Positions 24,121 through 34,751 of a stretch of 64,000 nucleotides of DNA are shown piece after piece (position 1 is the stretch's first letter; each line of letters begins with the position of its first letter). Both the position numbers and the translations under genes were made by a program. This stretch comes from Typha latifolia. Taxonomy: Eukaryota; Streptophyta; Magnoliopsida; Poales; Typhaceae. The notes beneath the pieces were generated by a model. It was not told where the DNA came from. It made no database searches and saw only the letters and a list, made by a program, of their open reading frames with translations. The DNA is taken from contig CM034112.1 of NCBI GenBank assembly GCA_019914945.1, positions 2,937,001 to 3,001,000 on the forward strand, written 5' to 3'.

Positions 24121-25656
24121 ATGGAGATTTTGGGGGGACTTGTCGGTGTCCTTATTCTGGCTTTTATTCTTACGTGAGGGGAGGGGGGAGATCCTGTCCG
24201 TCGGAGGATACACGTGGCCTGATCCGGAGTGCGGCGTGGGTAATCTTATCGACCGCAAAACCCGCTGCTTTTTCGTGAACCTTCCCTGCTTTTTATTGTC
24301 GCTGTTCCCTCGCATGTTCAAAGTCGTCGAGGTTGGGGGATGGGAGGAAGAAAACAAAAATCTCTCCCTCTCTCCCTCTCTCCCTCTCTTCGCCTCTTAA
24401 CGCATAAAGTTTGTACGCGTATTGAATAGATGGGTGGTGTCTTTTGCTCTTCCTTTTGCGACGTTAAAATATGGTGCACTCTCTCTAGCTCTTGTAGTAT
24501 CCTTTCAAAAATTCCTCAATAATTTGTACATTTCTATTTGTATATCTATATCCGGTTAAACATATTGTTTTTGTACGCGTGTTCTTCAGAGTTAACTGAC
24601 CGTTGATATTAAAATCTTTTACTATGGTTATATCATCTCCAAGTTTAAGTGACTTGATGATTTATACTTATCCAACAAGCATCTAAGATTGTTTCTCCTC
24701 ATGGTTTCTTTACCTTCCTCAAACAATGTCCTTCAACTAGATTGTATCTTCAAGGTCGATGAAATTGAAAGATTTTGGAGAAAAAGAAAGCTTGAACACT
24801 AAATAGTTTTCTTACTCTTTTTATTAAATTCTTAGAGTAATTGGGAAGCTTTTTATCCTTCCGGTTGTAATTTCCTTTTCAGCTTTTTCATCAGTTATCT
24901 ACCCATTTTCCAAAACAAAAATATATGAAAAAAAAACATATAATTTGAGATATATGCATCCAGATATTAATTTTAAATAGATATAAATGTAAACATAAAC
25001 TTTGGATGACGGTATACATGTAACAAAAAGAAACTCTAATTTCTTTGTTGTTTTGTGGAATTTTTCACGGCCGACTTATTTCCTTGTGGTATATAACTAA
25101 TATATAAGGTGGCCTAATAAGCACAGTTAAACAAAGATTATGATAGTAAGATCGGATCTGCGGATTAACACAATTGGAGTTTCTTTTAACGAATTGGATC
25201 TATTTTTTAAAAATTATTGGAATACTATGTCAAGTTTTGAACTATTTTGAGAATATATATATATATATATATATGATCTAAAAGAACGTCATCATCCACG
25301 GTTAATGCTCCAGTCACGTAGTGCTGGCTATCATGTTATAGCATGCGTGCTGAAAAAAAAATACTAATGACGAAAACGAATTGCTTTTGATGAAAAGCAA
25401 TTCTGCCAAACTATAGTAGGAATCTATTCCTTCATTTTAGTTTTTTTAAAGCTCTTCTATTTCTCTGCCAAAAAGTAATTCTTTTTTTTAATTCTTTTTT
25501 ATATATAATTTAAGAGTCTCGTAAATATATGTTAGACAATAATGTTGTTTTCTTCGATAATTTTCTAGACTAACCCTTCCAAGCACAATTGGCTAACTTC
25601 ACGGTGACAGTATATTTCATCATTGCAAAAGTTCAAGCCTTGTCATCTTTCTTTTT

Positions 25657-25724
<68 letters not shown>

Positions 25725-27180
25725 TAATTTCTACGATTAGAATAAGCTCATGTAGTATCGACATACAAAAACAATACCAAAGGTTTAAAAAAAGATTCCC
25801 TTCAAAGTACATTCAAAATTCATATTCTTACAATAGTTGGCTAGCCAATCTACTGCCATATTAACTTTAGGGTATGTATGGTTAATTTTAAAACATGGAT
25901 ACAAAGAGCTTAGATACATACAATCGTCGATGAGAATAGCCAAACTAAGATGCTAGGTTCATGATGTTTACTAAGAGCAGCGAGTCACTATCAACCTCCA
26001 AGTAGGTGATATTTCTCTCTCTCTTTCTCTCTCGCTCTCTGAGATAGAACATCAATGATTCTGAGGGTTGAGGTTTCGACCTGTTCTAATCGAACCTTAC
26101 TATCTATCGTGGTTGAGGAAGTAGAGCCTTAACCCCTTATGCCTATTTGTTTTTAGTTACCATTAGATTCACCCCATTCATAGGGTGGTTTTGCTTTCTT
26201 CAACCCCACTCCACTTGTGCCCAAGTGGGTGTGCAAGCCACTCTTTCAATTATATTAGAATGTCCATGTTCTTGAACACAGCAAGCTAGTCTTTTGCATT
26301 GATTGGCTTGGCCCAGATGTTAATATATTATCTTATTGCCTACTTCCATAGTTCCATGTTACCCAGATTTCCAACATTACATCAGTCTTATGTGAGAAGG
26401 GCCAAACTCTGGCCCATTAAGTACCAATCCATGAGACTAAGGTGGCCCATTTTTTATCTTGTTTAACTTGGATATATAACCAAAGTAATCTGGAGTAGTT
26501 CTCATTACTTAGATCACAATTTATAATAGCTAAGTAGTGTCAGGCTCCTATTAGCACATGATGAATCCCTTCTTCTTCGGGCATTGGAGATGATATTTAA
26601 TGGATTTTTTTTAGAAGCAGTTATATGCATATAGTTTAGACTGTTGTGATTTGTTTCTTAGGCGGATTTGTATTATTGTTCAACTAATTATAGACAAGGG
26701 AATTGATATTCATACTCTTTATCTTTTAGATTCGTCCATATATCATTGTTTAGCTAATGATTAAACTATAGACTCCTAACTTATCAAACATAAAATAATC
26801 ACTTAATCTCCCTAGGCCCAATGGTAGCCTATAAAACATGTTTCCTTATTTTTTTATCAAAAAAACAAAATAGAGAAGAAAAAAAAGGCTTTCTTGGAAC
26901 AACCCTAAAATCATATATATGGTAACGGATTTATTTAAGGCGCATTCATGATCCACATCCAATAGTTATAATTAAATTTTAATTTTAATATAAAAAAATT
27001 ATAAAATTAAAATATGTACAATTGTAATTATAGAAAACTATCCAAAACTTTTATCTCCACCTTCAATACTCGTGTAAAGAAATTAGGAAAACAATCTAAG
27101 ATATAGAAGAGAGGACTTTTATCACCATTAGTTACATCTTTGGCGGCATTCTATTATACTCTCTGATTGCAAAATCGAGG
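24121..27180. other. Intergenic AT-rich DNA with microsatellites
   Basis: No gene is recognised. The segment 24120-24400 is GC-richer and contains CCCTCTCT repeats near 24366-24390; it may be distal SRS promoter. (TA)n runs lie at about 25253-25274 and 25660-25686, the latter followed by about 35 T residues to 25721. The rest has no coding signal. Confidence 0.5.
25656..25721. repeat. (AT)n followed by T35 tract
   Basis: About 13 AT units run directly into an unbroken run of roughly 35 T residues. Seen from the reverse strand, this is a poly(A) run followed by a TA microsatellite, as left behind by a retroposed sequence, but no retroposon body was identified. Confidence 0.85.
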
Positions 27181-27182
27181 TT

Positions 27183-28325
27183 AATTCAAGTCAAATCCCC
27201 CAATTTCTTTTAAGTGAAAGAAAGAATAAAAAGAGGCAAGAGATGGAGACTAAATAGAACGACAAGCCTACACGCGAGCCTTGAGCTAAAATTTTTTTAT
27301 ATATAAAAATAAGATACAAACTATCAAACTTTATTTGATAAAATAAATTATTTAATATAGACTTCAAATTGTATATATCGTCGAACTATTGCTCCCCAAT
27401 TAGTATTGAATTCATTACCTCATGGATACATCCAAAACTTTTCATTTGACTCGGATGTTGTGCTCCGCATGTATAATTCAAGTCAAATCTCCCACTTATT
27501 TCAAGAAAAAGAAAGAAAAAAATATAAGAGATGGAGACTAAATAGAACGACAAGCCTACACGCGAGCCTTGAGCTAAATTCTTTTATATATAAAAAAAAA
27601 TACAAACTACCAAACCTTACTTGATAAAATAAATTATTCAATTTAGATTTCAAACTGTATATATCGTCGAATTATTGCTCCCCAATTAGTATTCAATTCA
27701 TTATCTCATGAACACATCCAAAACTTTTCACTTGACTCGGATCATGTGCTCCGCATGCATAATTCAAGTCAAATCCCCTACTTATTTCAAGAAAAAGAAA
27801 GAAAAAAAGGTAAGAGATGGAGACTAAATAGAACGACAAGCCTACACGCGAGCCTTGAGCTAAATTCTTTTATATATAAAAATAAGATACAAACTACCAA
27901 ACTTTACTTGATAAAATAAATTATTCAATCTAGACTTCAAACTGTATATATCGTGGAACTATTGCTCCCCAATTGGTATTCAATTCGTTACCTCATGCAC
28001 ACATCCAAAACTTTTCACTTGACTCGGATCATGTGCTCCGCATACATAATTCAAGTCAAATCCCCCACTTATTTTAAGAAAAAGAAAGAAAAACAAGGTA
28101 AGAGATGGAGACTAAATAGAACGACAAGTGAGCCTTGAGCTAAATCTTTTATATATAAAAATAAGATACAAACTACCAAATCTTACTTGATAAAATAAAT
28201 TATTCAATCTAGACTTCAAACTGTATATACCGTCGAACTATTGTTCCCCAATTAGTATTCAATTCGTTACCTCACGAACACATCCAAAACCTTTCACTTG
28301 ACTAGGATCTTGTGCTCCGCATGTC
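27183..28325. repeat. Four-copy tandem array, unit about 286 bp
   Basis: Units start at AATTCAAGTCAAATC at 27183, 27475, 27761 and 28048, with spacings of 292, 286 and 287 and a last unit of about 278. Each carries, in order, AGAGATGGAGACTAAATAGA, ACGACAAGCC, TTGAGCTAAA, a TATATATAAAA run, ATATATCGTCGAA, GCTCCCCAATTAG and TTGTGCTCCGCAT-type segments. The units differ by scattered substitutions and small indels; unit 4 has lost the CTACACGCG segment. There is no conserved open frame, so this is a minisatellite-like local array. Confidence 0.93.
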
Positions 28326-30460
28326 AAATTTATTAAGACGATGCGTAGATATCTTCCACGGAGTGGGTTCCTTGGGTGTGGTTGTACCGAGTTCCAAATC
28401 CTTGTGCTGGAGCAGCAACTCCACACTATATATATATATCTATATGCATGCGCTACGCTAAAATGAGCTTACCGTGCACAGGTTAACAAAATCTCGTGCA
28501 AAAGTTGTGTCCCCGAGTCTTGTAAGTTGAAAACAATCATTAGTGTTGATAAGGGCACTCCTTTTGAACTGGCTCTCTTGGACACTTGTGTGGATCGATC
28601 TCATTGATATAGTGCATTTTTTATCCAGTTGATGGTAGAATAAGAATAAACTTATTCTAATATAGTGAAATTTATATTAAATATAGGAACTAAATTTACT
28701 AATACCTTAATATTATTTTATATTTATTCATAAAATTTAGTTACTATTATACTCTTGAGATTTAATCAACTTTCCTCTCCTCATTCTTATGAATATTTTA
28801 GTTATTTGTCAACATTTCTTCTAAATTTATTATTTGTTATATCATATCAAGGATAAGTATAACTAAACTAATTTGGAAGTTGTTTAGATGCCATCTTCAA
28901 AATTAGATTAATTACATAATTTAATTTTTTTTTTACATCTATACCTCTCTACTGTTGTTTTTTTTTATATATATTTACCTCGTAAATTACTTAGATTTTG
29001 TGCAGGTGTCCTTAAAATTCTTTTTTAACATATATATTTATGAAAGTTAATCAACAGTTAAATTTTGATCAATTTAATAGTAAAATACCCTCATTCTTTC
29101 TCTCAAATAACAGCATCTTTATTTTATTTTTTAACTCTCGCCTATTTTTCCCACAATATATATGTTTTACCATTTTCTTCGATTTAAGTTGAAAGAAAAA
29201 ATTGAAAAAAAAGCCTAACCTGCAAAGAAAATATAAATGACAAAATCGAAAATCCATATTTTTTATATAAATTTTATTAAAAAAAAGTTTGGAAAGGTAT
29301 TCAACAAATAAGAAAATTAGAGGGTACACAAGCAAATAAGTAGTTTTTTAGGGACATACGTACAAAATATATCCTTTTCACCGCTTCGTGTCTTGAATAT
29401 TGTAGTAGCGCAATTTAATACTAGGTTTTTTTTTTTTGCGTATATGCCCTTAAAAAATCTCTTATTTATGTCTATATCTTTCTAAAGTTGGATATTTGTA
29501 TGAATAATATACCTTTTTGATAGTTAATTTTCAAGACAAGTTTAAGTAATTTTAGTAGAATATAATAATCTTAACCAGAGAGATACTTGAAATTAAAATA
29601 AGAATAATTTTGTCTTTTTGTATTTAAATTTGTTACATTTTTAATAGTTAATTAACTCTAAGAGATATTTATATAAGAATTAAGTGTTTTAAAAGTTATA
29701 CATACAAAAAGACTTAAGTTCTGAGAGATACATAAATGCTTATATCAGAGAAGTATATAAGAAATTACAAGAGATTTTTAATATATATATATATATGGAA
29801 AAACTTACAAAATATTATTGAAATCAAATTTATATCAAAGCCCAAAAATCATTCTTTCTTAGAGTTCGGTACCAAATATATTATGAAAAACTAAAAATTT
29901 AGACACCCGTATATATATCTAAATTCTAGCAAATGATTTAAATCCTTAGGTGAAGTAAATATGCGAAATAAATATCAAAGAGTAAAGCAAAAATAAACAA
30001 CAATATTTTTTATAAGAAAAACTCAAACGAAAAAAAATTACATATTTAAACTCGGATCAAAATCAATCACTAAACTTGTAGCAGTTATAAAACTAACTTA
30101 CACAGCAACTCATCGATTCTCACGACTTTATTTAACTTAGTTTTGCTCGTTAGAGTCCGCTATTCATTGTTTCCCGTGATTGATTTACAATCTCAATAGC
30201 CCCCAAGATTAATATTTCGTCTAAATGACATTTAAGACGAAAGTTTAGTGCGTTGAAGAAGAAACAAATTTTTTTTTTCAAAAGTAACCACCAACTCCAC
30301 TCAAGGGTTAAGGCATCCAACTCTTATATAGGTTAATAAGATAAAATTAAAGTCAGAGCAAGTCTCATAGAAAGTCCAGACTTATCATGTTTCATAGAGA
30401 TGTACAAACGGGGTTCAAATGCGTTCAAAAGCATTGATTTATTTCTCCCAGACGTGTTCG
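28326..30460. other. AT-rich intergenic DNA with dispersed repeat phrases
   Basis: Phrases such as CTATACCTCTCTA (28947), AGAGGGTACACAAGCAAATA (29319) and TATACATACAAAAAGACTTA (29697) belong to the same loose repeat family as 9200-9530. No gene is recognised; the reverse open frame at 29069-29335 is AT-rich noise. Confidence 0.45.
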
Positions 30461-30469
30461 AACTTACAA

Positions 30470-30655
30470 ATACACCAATATGTATGTGTGAACGTGTTGT
30501 GAACGCATATAGGGTGCGTTCAACAACCAATACATTATTTTTATATGTGCGAACGTGCTATGAATGCATGCAAGGTGCGTTCGAACGATCAATACACTAT
30601 CTCTGTATATGTGAATGCTTGAGACTGCATTCGAATGTATTCGAATACGATGCAA
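30470..30655. repeat. Three degenerate tandem units of about 62 bp
   Basis: Each unit has the order CAATA-TA-TATGTG, then GAACGTG-TGTGAACGCAT (or a close variant), then GGTGCGTTC. The TGTG(T/C)GAACGTG core appears near 30485 and 30547 and as TGTGAATGCT near 30609. The last unit is the most diverged. Confidence 0.75.
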
Positions 30656-30659
30656 ATGA

Positions 30660-31780
30660 CTGATCTGTCTCCTTTAGATCTTAAAAATCTTTGGTCTGAA
30701 TATTTTCAAAATTTGTATAAATGCTTATGTATATATATATATAAACACTTAGATTATTTTGTACATATTTATAAATATTGAAAAACCTAACTTATTATAT
30801 TAATTGTATAAAATTAGCATAATACTTGGATTTACATAGATTCAGGCTCGTTTTAAATGATAAGGCTAAGATACTCCTTTTAAATCATATGGCTATTTAG
30901 AATAATATTGAACAAACTAACTAATTTTAAAATAATCCAATGATTTATTAGCTTTAAAGAATGCAGTGAAATTTGTGAAATTTTAACCAATTCAATAGCA
31001 TTTATAAAAAAGAGAGAGTGATGCTATGCTTACAAAAACACTTTTAATATGACATCATTTTATCTATTAATAATGATAATTATAAGACCTAAAATATAAG
31101 CACGTCTAATACCAACGTTGGTACTTGGTACCCAGAGGAAGTTCTCGTTAATAACAACATTGATTCTATTGTGAGCTATTATTAACAAAACAATTGCTTG
31201 CTTGGGATAAAAGTTCACGAATAAGTTTCTTGGTGTTTGTTTCTTTTTATAATGCATATAGAGCTACCCGAATATGTTTAGTCTATTAATAGAATGATTG
31301 GGAAAACAACCAGCACTTATGGCTTTTTAAGCCACACTGATTAATGACAGCAGTTGCTACTTAATTAATAATTAGTTGGGATAATTAGAGAAGATCCCAA
31401 AGGAGTGTAGTGGGCCAATCCTGCAAGGAGTTTGGCAAACTTGGGAAGAAGCAAAGTGAAGGGAAGCAAATCCCCTCGGAAAAGATGGGCACACTGCCTC
31501 ATGTACTCCGAATCCATGCATTTAATGGACTAAAGATGCTAATGATGCCCTGCCGCCTCCCTTCCCTATCTACTCTCTTTCCTGATATATATTAATATCA
31601 ACAGTATAATATATTTAGATTTAGGCAATTATGTAAGATATAGTATTTAATCATTCAACCTAAAGAAATTATGTATGTGTAATAATCATAATATTTCTAC
31701 GTAAATTAAGAGAAGCCAGTCTTAAGGTTAACTAAGAAATATTTTAGATTTTTGTATTTATTTTTAAAATTACAAAACTT
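30660..31780. other. Intergenic AT-rich DNA
   Basis: No gene is recognised. The last part, to about 31780, should include the promoter of the MEI2-like gene. Confidence 0.5.
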
Positions 31781-31785
31781 TTTTT

Positions 31786-31794
31786 TATATAAAT
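31786..31794 (+). promoter_or_regulatory. Candidate TATA box of the MEI2-like gene
   Basis: TATATAAAT lies about 140 bases before the ATG at 31926, followed by a pyrimidine-rich leader. Motif match only. Confidence 0.4.
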
Positions 31795-31925
31795 TAATTT
31801 CTCGTATACTTATTAAGCCACACCTCGCCTATATCAAACACCTCCACTTCTCATCTTTTTATCTCGTTGCACATCCCACCGTTTGCCTCTTCCTCTTCTT
31901 GCGAGCTCTTCTTCCTCGAAGATTA

Positions 31926-33181
31926 ATGGCAGCTTCTTTGAATCCTAATGCACCCATCTATATTCCATCCTTCTCCGCGTTTTCTCCATTAGAGCTCTAC
32001 TCTACTCCACCACCACCTCCTCCAATTCTCCACCCTAACCCTTCTTTCCATCCTTTCTATATTGAGTTCCATGAGACCCCAGCTCACACCTCTCTTCTTT
32101 ACCTCTCTCCTCCTACTACTACTTACGAAGAATTCAATTACTACCTCTCCCATCAAACCCTCTACACCTGCTGCTACGCGAAGGAGTTTCCTCAACCGAG
32201 TTCTCTGGGGCCGCTTCCTCCTCCGCTTTCTTGGTGCTCTCTTAAGGAGGCCAAGGAGAAGGGACGAGTGGAGGAAGTGTTGGAGAAGAGGGGTAAAAGA
32301 GTCATCACTGGCTCCTTTGGAAGGACGAGAGTGTTTGCTCCAAAGCTTAGGAGTCGAAGGAGATTACTCCCACTGCAGCTTTTAGTGAACAAGAAAAGAG
32401 ATGGTCTCGATTTCGAGTTCAAAGATGATGACGATGCTAGCGGAGGAAAGACCACAGTGATGATAAAGAATCTACCCAATAAGTTCACGTAAGCTAGAAT
32501 TGCACTGCTTTTTTTTATAGTTATAAAGATTTGTTATAAGTAGTACTTCCTTTTCGGCAGCAAGGAGAAGCTACTGGCCATTCTAGACCTTCACTGTTGT
32601 GAAGAGAACAAAAAATTATTAGGGACTGGAGATGAGTCCACTACTAGCTCGGAATTCGACTTCTTCTACTTGCCTATGGATTTCAGGTGAAACCCATACC
32701 AATTAGGGTTTATCTCTTTTGTGCTAACTAACCCAACTCTTGATGGGTATGTCATGCATGGGGATTTAGGAGTGGGAGCAACTTAGGGTACGCGTTTGTA
32801 AACTTCACCAACGCAGCTGCGGCTTGGAGGCTCTACCACTACCTCCACAAATTCGAGTGGAAGTTTCATGGATCTCGAAAGGTCTGCGAGGTCACTTATG
32901 CTAGAATTCAGGTATAAATTTCTATTCTCTAGTCGTTAGTAAGTTCTTCCTTTTATGACTGATGTAATAGTTAATTAATTCTTGGGACCTTCTTCTTCTT
33001 CTTATAGGGTTTGCAATCTCTGTTGAAGCATTTCAAGAGCTCGGTCTTCGCTTGCAACTCGGACGACTACCTCCCTGTTCTCTTCGTCCCGGCTCGTGAT
33101 GGTATCAACAAAAACGATGAGCACTTCGTAGGCAAGAGGTCTCCCATTTGCGAATCACTAGTGTCAGTTGTAGACAAGTGA
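31926..33181 (+). CDS. MEI2-like RNA-binding protein, short type (single C-terminal RRM)
   Basis: RNA-binding protein of the Mei2-like superfamily, nearest in layout to the short proteins with only the Mei2-type C-terminal RRM (rice OML6/OML7 and TERMINAL EAR1-like kin), which act in meristem or developmental control. Exons: 31926-32488, 32561-32686, 32770-32911, 33008-33181; 334 residues with phases that agree. The N-terminal half is Pro/Ser/Tyr-rich and disordered, with [19 protein letters not shown], and there is a basic segment around residues 142-165. The RRM begins with [14 protein letters not shown] (RNP2, about 175-188), continues with LDLHCC and [11 protein letters not shown], then [16 protein letters not shown] (RNP1) and the Mei2-specific helix [20 protein letters not shown]. 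The ATG at 31926 is preferred over the in-frame one at 31752, which sits upstream of the candidate TATA box. Strong family call; no duplicated RRM1/RRM2 is seen. Confidence 0.93.
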
Positions 33182-33584
33182 ATGGACTATTTACTTGTTT
33201 GTCTGTCTCTAGTGTAGTGTTCTGCTACTACTACTACTACTACTACTATTACTATATGTAATGCTATGTCTCTTATGTGTGTGTAAAATGGTACTTCGAC
33301 TTTGATGTGATGGCGAAGTGATGGGCTCGGTAGAGTAGAGAGATAGATCTAGGAGGCCTGTTTTGGGTTGTTCCATTAATGGGGATGTGAAGTAGGGGGG
33401 ACAATGATGCTGGCCTTTCTGCTGCTCCAGTTTAAGATCGACGCTGAGATCAAATCAAGAAGGGTGGTAAGGGGGGTAAGAGCATCGATAGAGCTTTGGC
33501 TTTGGGGGGTCGAACAAGGGAGATGGAGAAGGGTGGAAGGGGGGGGATTTGACGTGATTTAGATGTGACCGAGCGTGCGTTTGT

Positions 33585-33622
<38 letters not shown>

Positions 33623-34403
33623 GTCAGGTTTGGGAACTCGATCGACTATGTAATGCGGTGTTTTGTTCGTCAGTGTTTATAGTGGTGGCGTGGAATGCGG
33701 GGGAGTGCGTCGGCGTGTATTCTCTCCTCTTCTCTTCTTGCACGGGTTTCGAACGCCTTTCTTTATCCTCAATGTCTCTCTCTTTGTCGTTTGGTCTCTA
33801 CTGCGCTGCTGATGATATATACATACAGTATGTTCTACTCGTAAGCCTACGGTTATAAAATTATTAACTTTTTTCTTGCTTCAAATGAGCTGCAATTGAG
33901 CTCTGTACTCTCATGCTGGAAGTGGGAAGATAGCAATTAGCAGGAAATAAAAGGAAAGCCATGGGTCGATTACTAGACGCGAATTATAATAGCAATCCTT
34001 ATATATATATATATTCGGTTATTTTTTCTAGAGGCGTAACAGTTTGAAATTCAGATTAGACTACTTAATATGTTAATAAGTTTGTAAAATATAAACTTTC
34101 GTATCGAGGGAAAGTTGGCCAAAGGATGTATGATTGGAGTTAGGAGCAGGAATTTCCTGCTATCCGTTGAGCAGAGTATCAGCTGCCCAATTGGTTCAGC
34201 TCCGGATCTGGGTATAACCAGCGGAGCCAAACCGATACGAGATTACCCGATCCGTTATCTCAGGTTGTGTACATTTGGCAGGTTCTACAAATCAAAACGC
34301 ATCCGAAACTTTCTCCGAAGCTCCTCTCTTCGTTTACCATCGGGATTTGCGAAACCTAACTAACTAAATCGACGACTCACCCACCTCCTTCCTCATTCCT
34401 TTT
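33182..34403. other. MEI2-like 3' region and intergenic DNA
   Basis: The first several hundred bases are probably the 3' untranslated region, with an (ACT)n run at about 33226-33250. A (TA)n run lies at 33588-33619. GC-richer sequence from about 34110 onward may be the promoter of the next gene. Open frames at 33565-33858 and 34115-34363 have no recognisable domain. Confidence 0.5.
33588..33619. repeat. (TA)n microsatellite
   Basis: Sixteen uninterrupted TA units. Confidence 0.95.
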
Positions 34404-34751
34404 ATGCGAGGAGTCGTGATCTATTGGCGCGTTCCAATCCATATCCAGATCCGCCGCGAGGTCATCCTCCGGTCCTCTCCTCTCCGCCTTCGCTTTTCCA
34501 CGGCGCCTTCTCCATCGCCGATCATGGGATCGATCCATAAGGAAAAGGAGACCAAGAAGGCCACCGAGAATATAGAGAAGCCGGCGCTGGCCCCGGCCCC
34601 TCCTCCTCCGCCGCCGGAGAAGCCTTTGCCGGGGGATTGCTGCGGCAGCGGATGCGTGCGGTGCGTGTGGGATGTTTACTACGAGGAATTGGAGGCGTAT
34701 CAGAAGAGTCTCTCTTCCTCCTCTTCTTCTGATGGCTCCAAAGCAAGCTAA
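34404..34751 (+). CDS. Oxidoreductase-like domain protein (OXLD1/UPF0651 type)
   Basis: Small intronless gene. The signature Cys-rich block PGDCCGSGCVRCVWDVYYEE (residues 76-95 of the long form) matches the oxidoreductase-like domain (PF09791), found in fungal, animal and plant proteins; the animal member is mitochondrial. Its biochemical role is not established despite the name. Two starts are possible. The ATG at 34404 gives 115 residues whose first 40 are Arg-rich, lack acidic residues except one Glu, and end in LRLRFSTAPS, resembling a mitochondrial presequence. The ATG at 34524 gives 75 residues and starts MGSIHKEKE. The middle is a Pro/Ala run before the Cys block, and the tail is Ser-rich. 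I list the longer form because of the presequence-like character, but the shorter one remains possible. Confidence 0.82.
   Translation: MRGVVIYWRVPIHIQIRREVILRSSPLRLRFSTAPSPSPIMGSIHKEKETKKATENIEKPALAPAPPPPPPEKPLPGDCCGSGCVRCVWDVYYEELEAYQKSLSSSSSSDGSKAS

Noticed and set aside
27183..28325. Tandem array considered as CRISPR or centromeric satellite
   Set aside because: Units are contiguous without spacers, far too long for CRISPR, the genome is eukaryotic, and four copies are too few to call a centromere.
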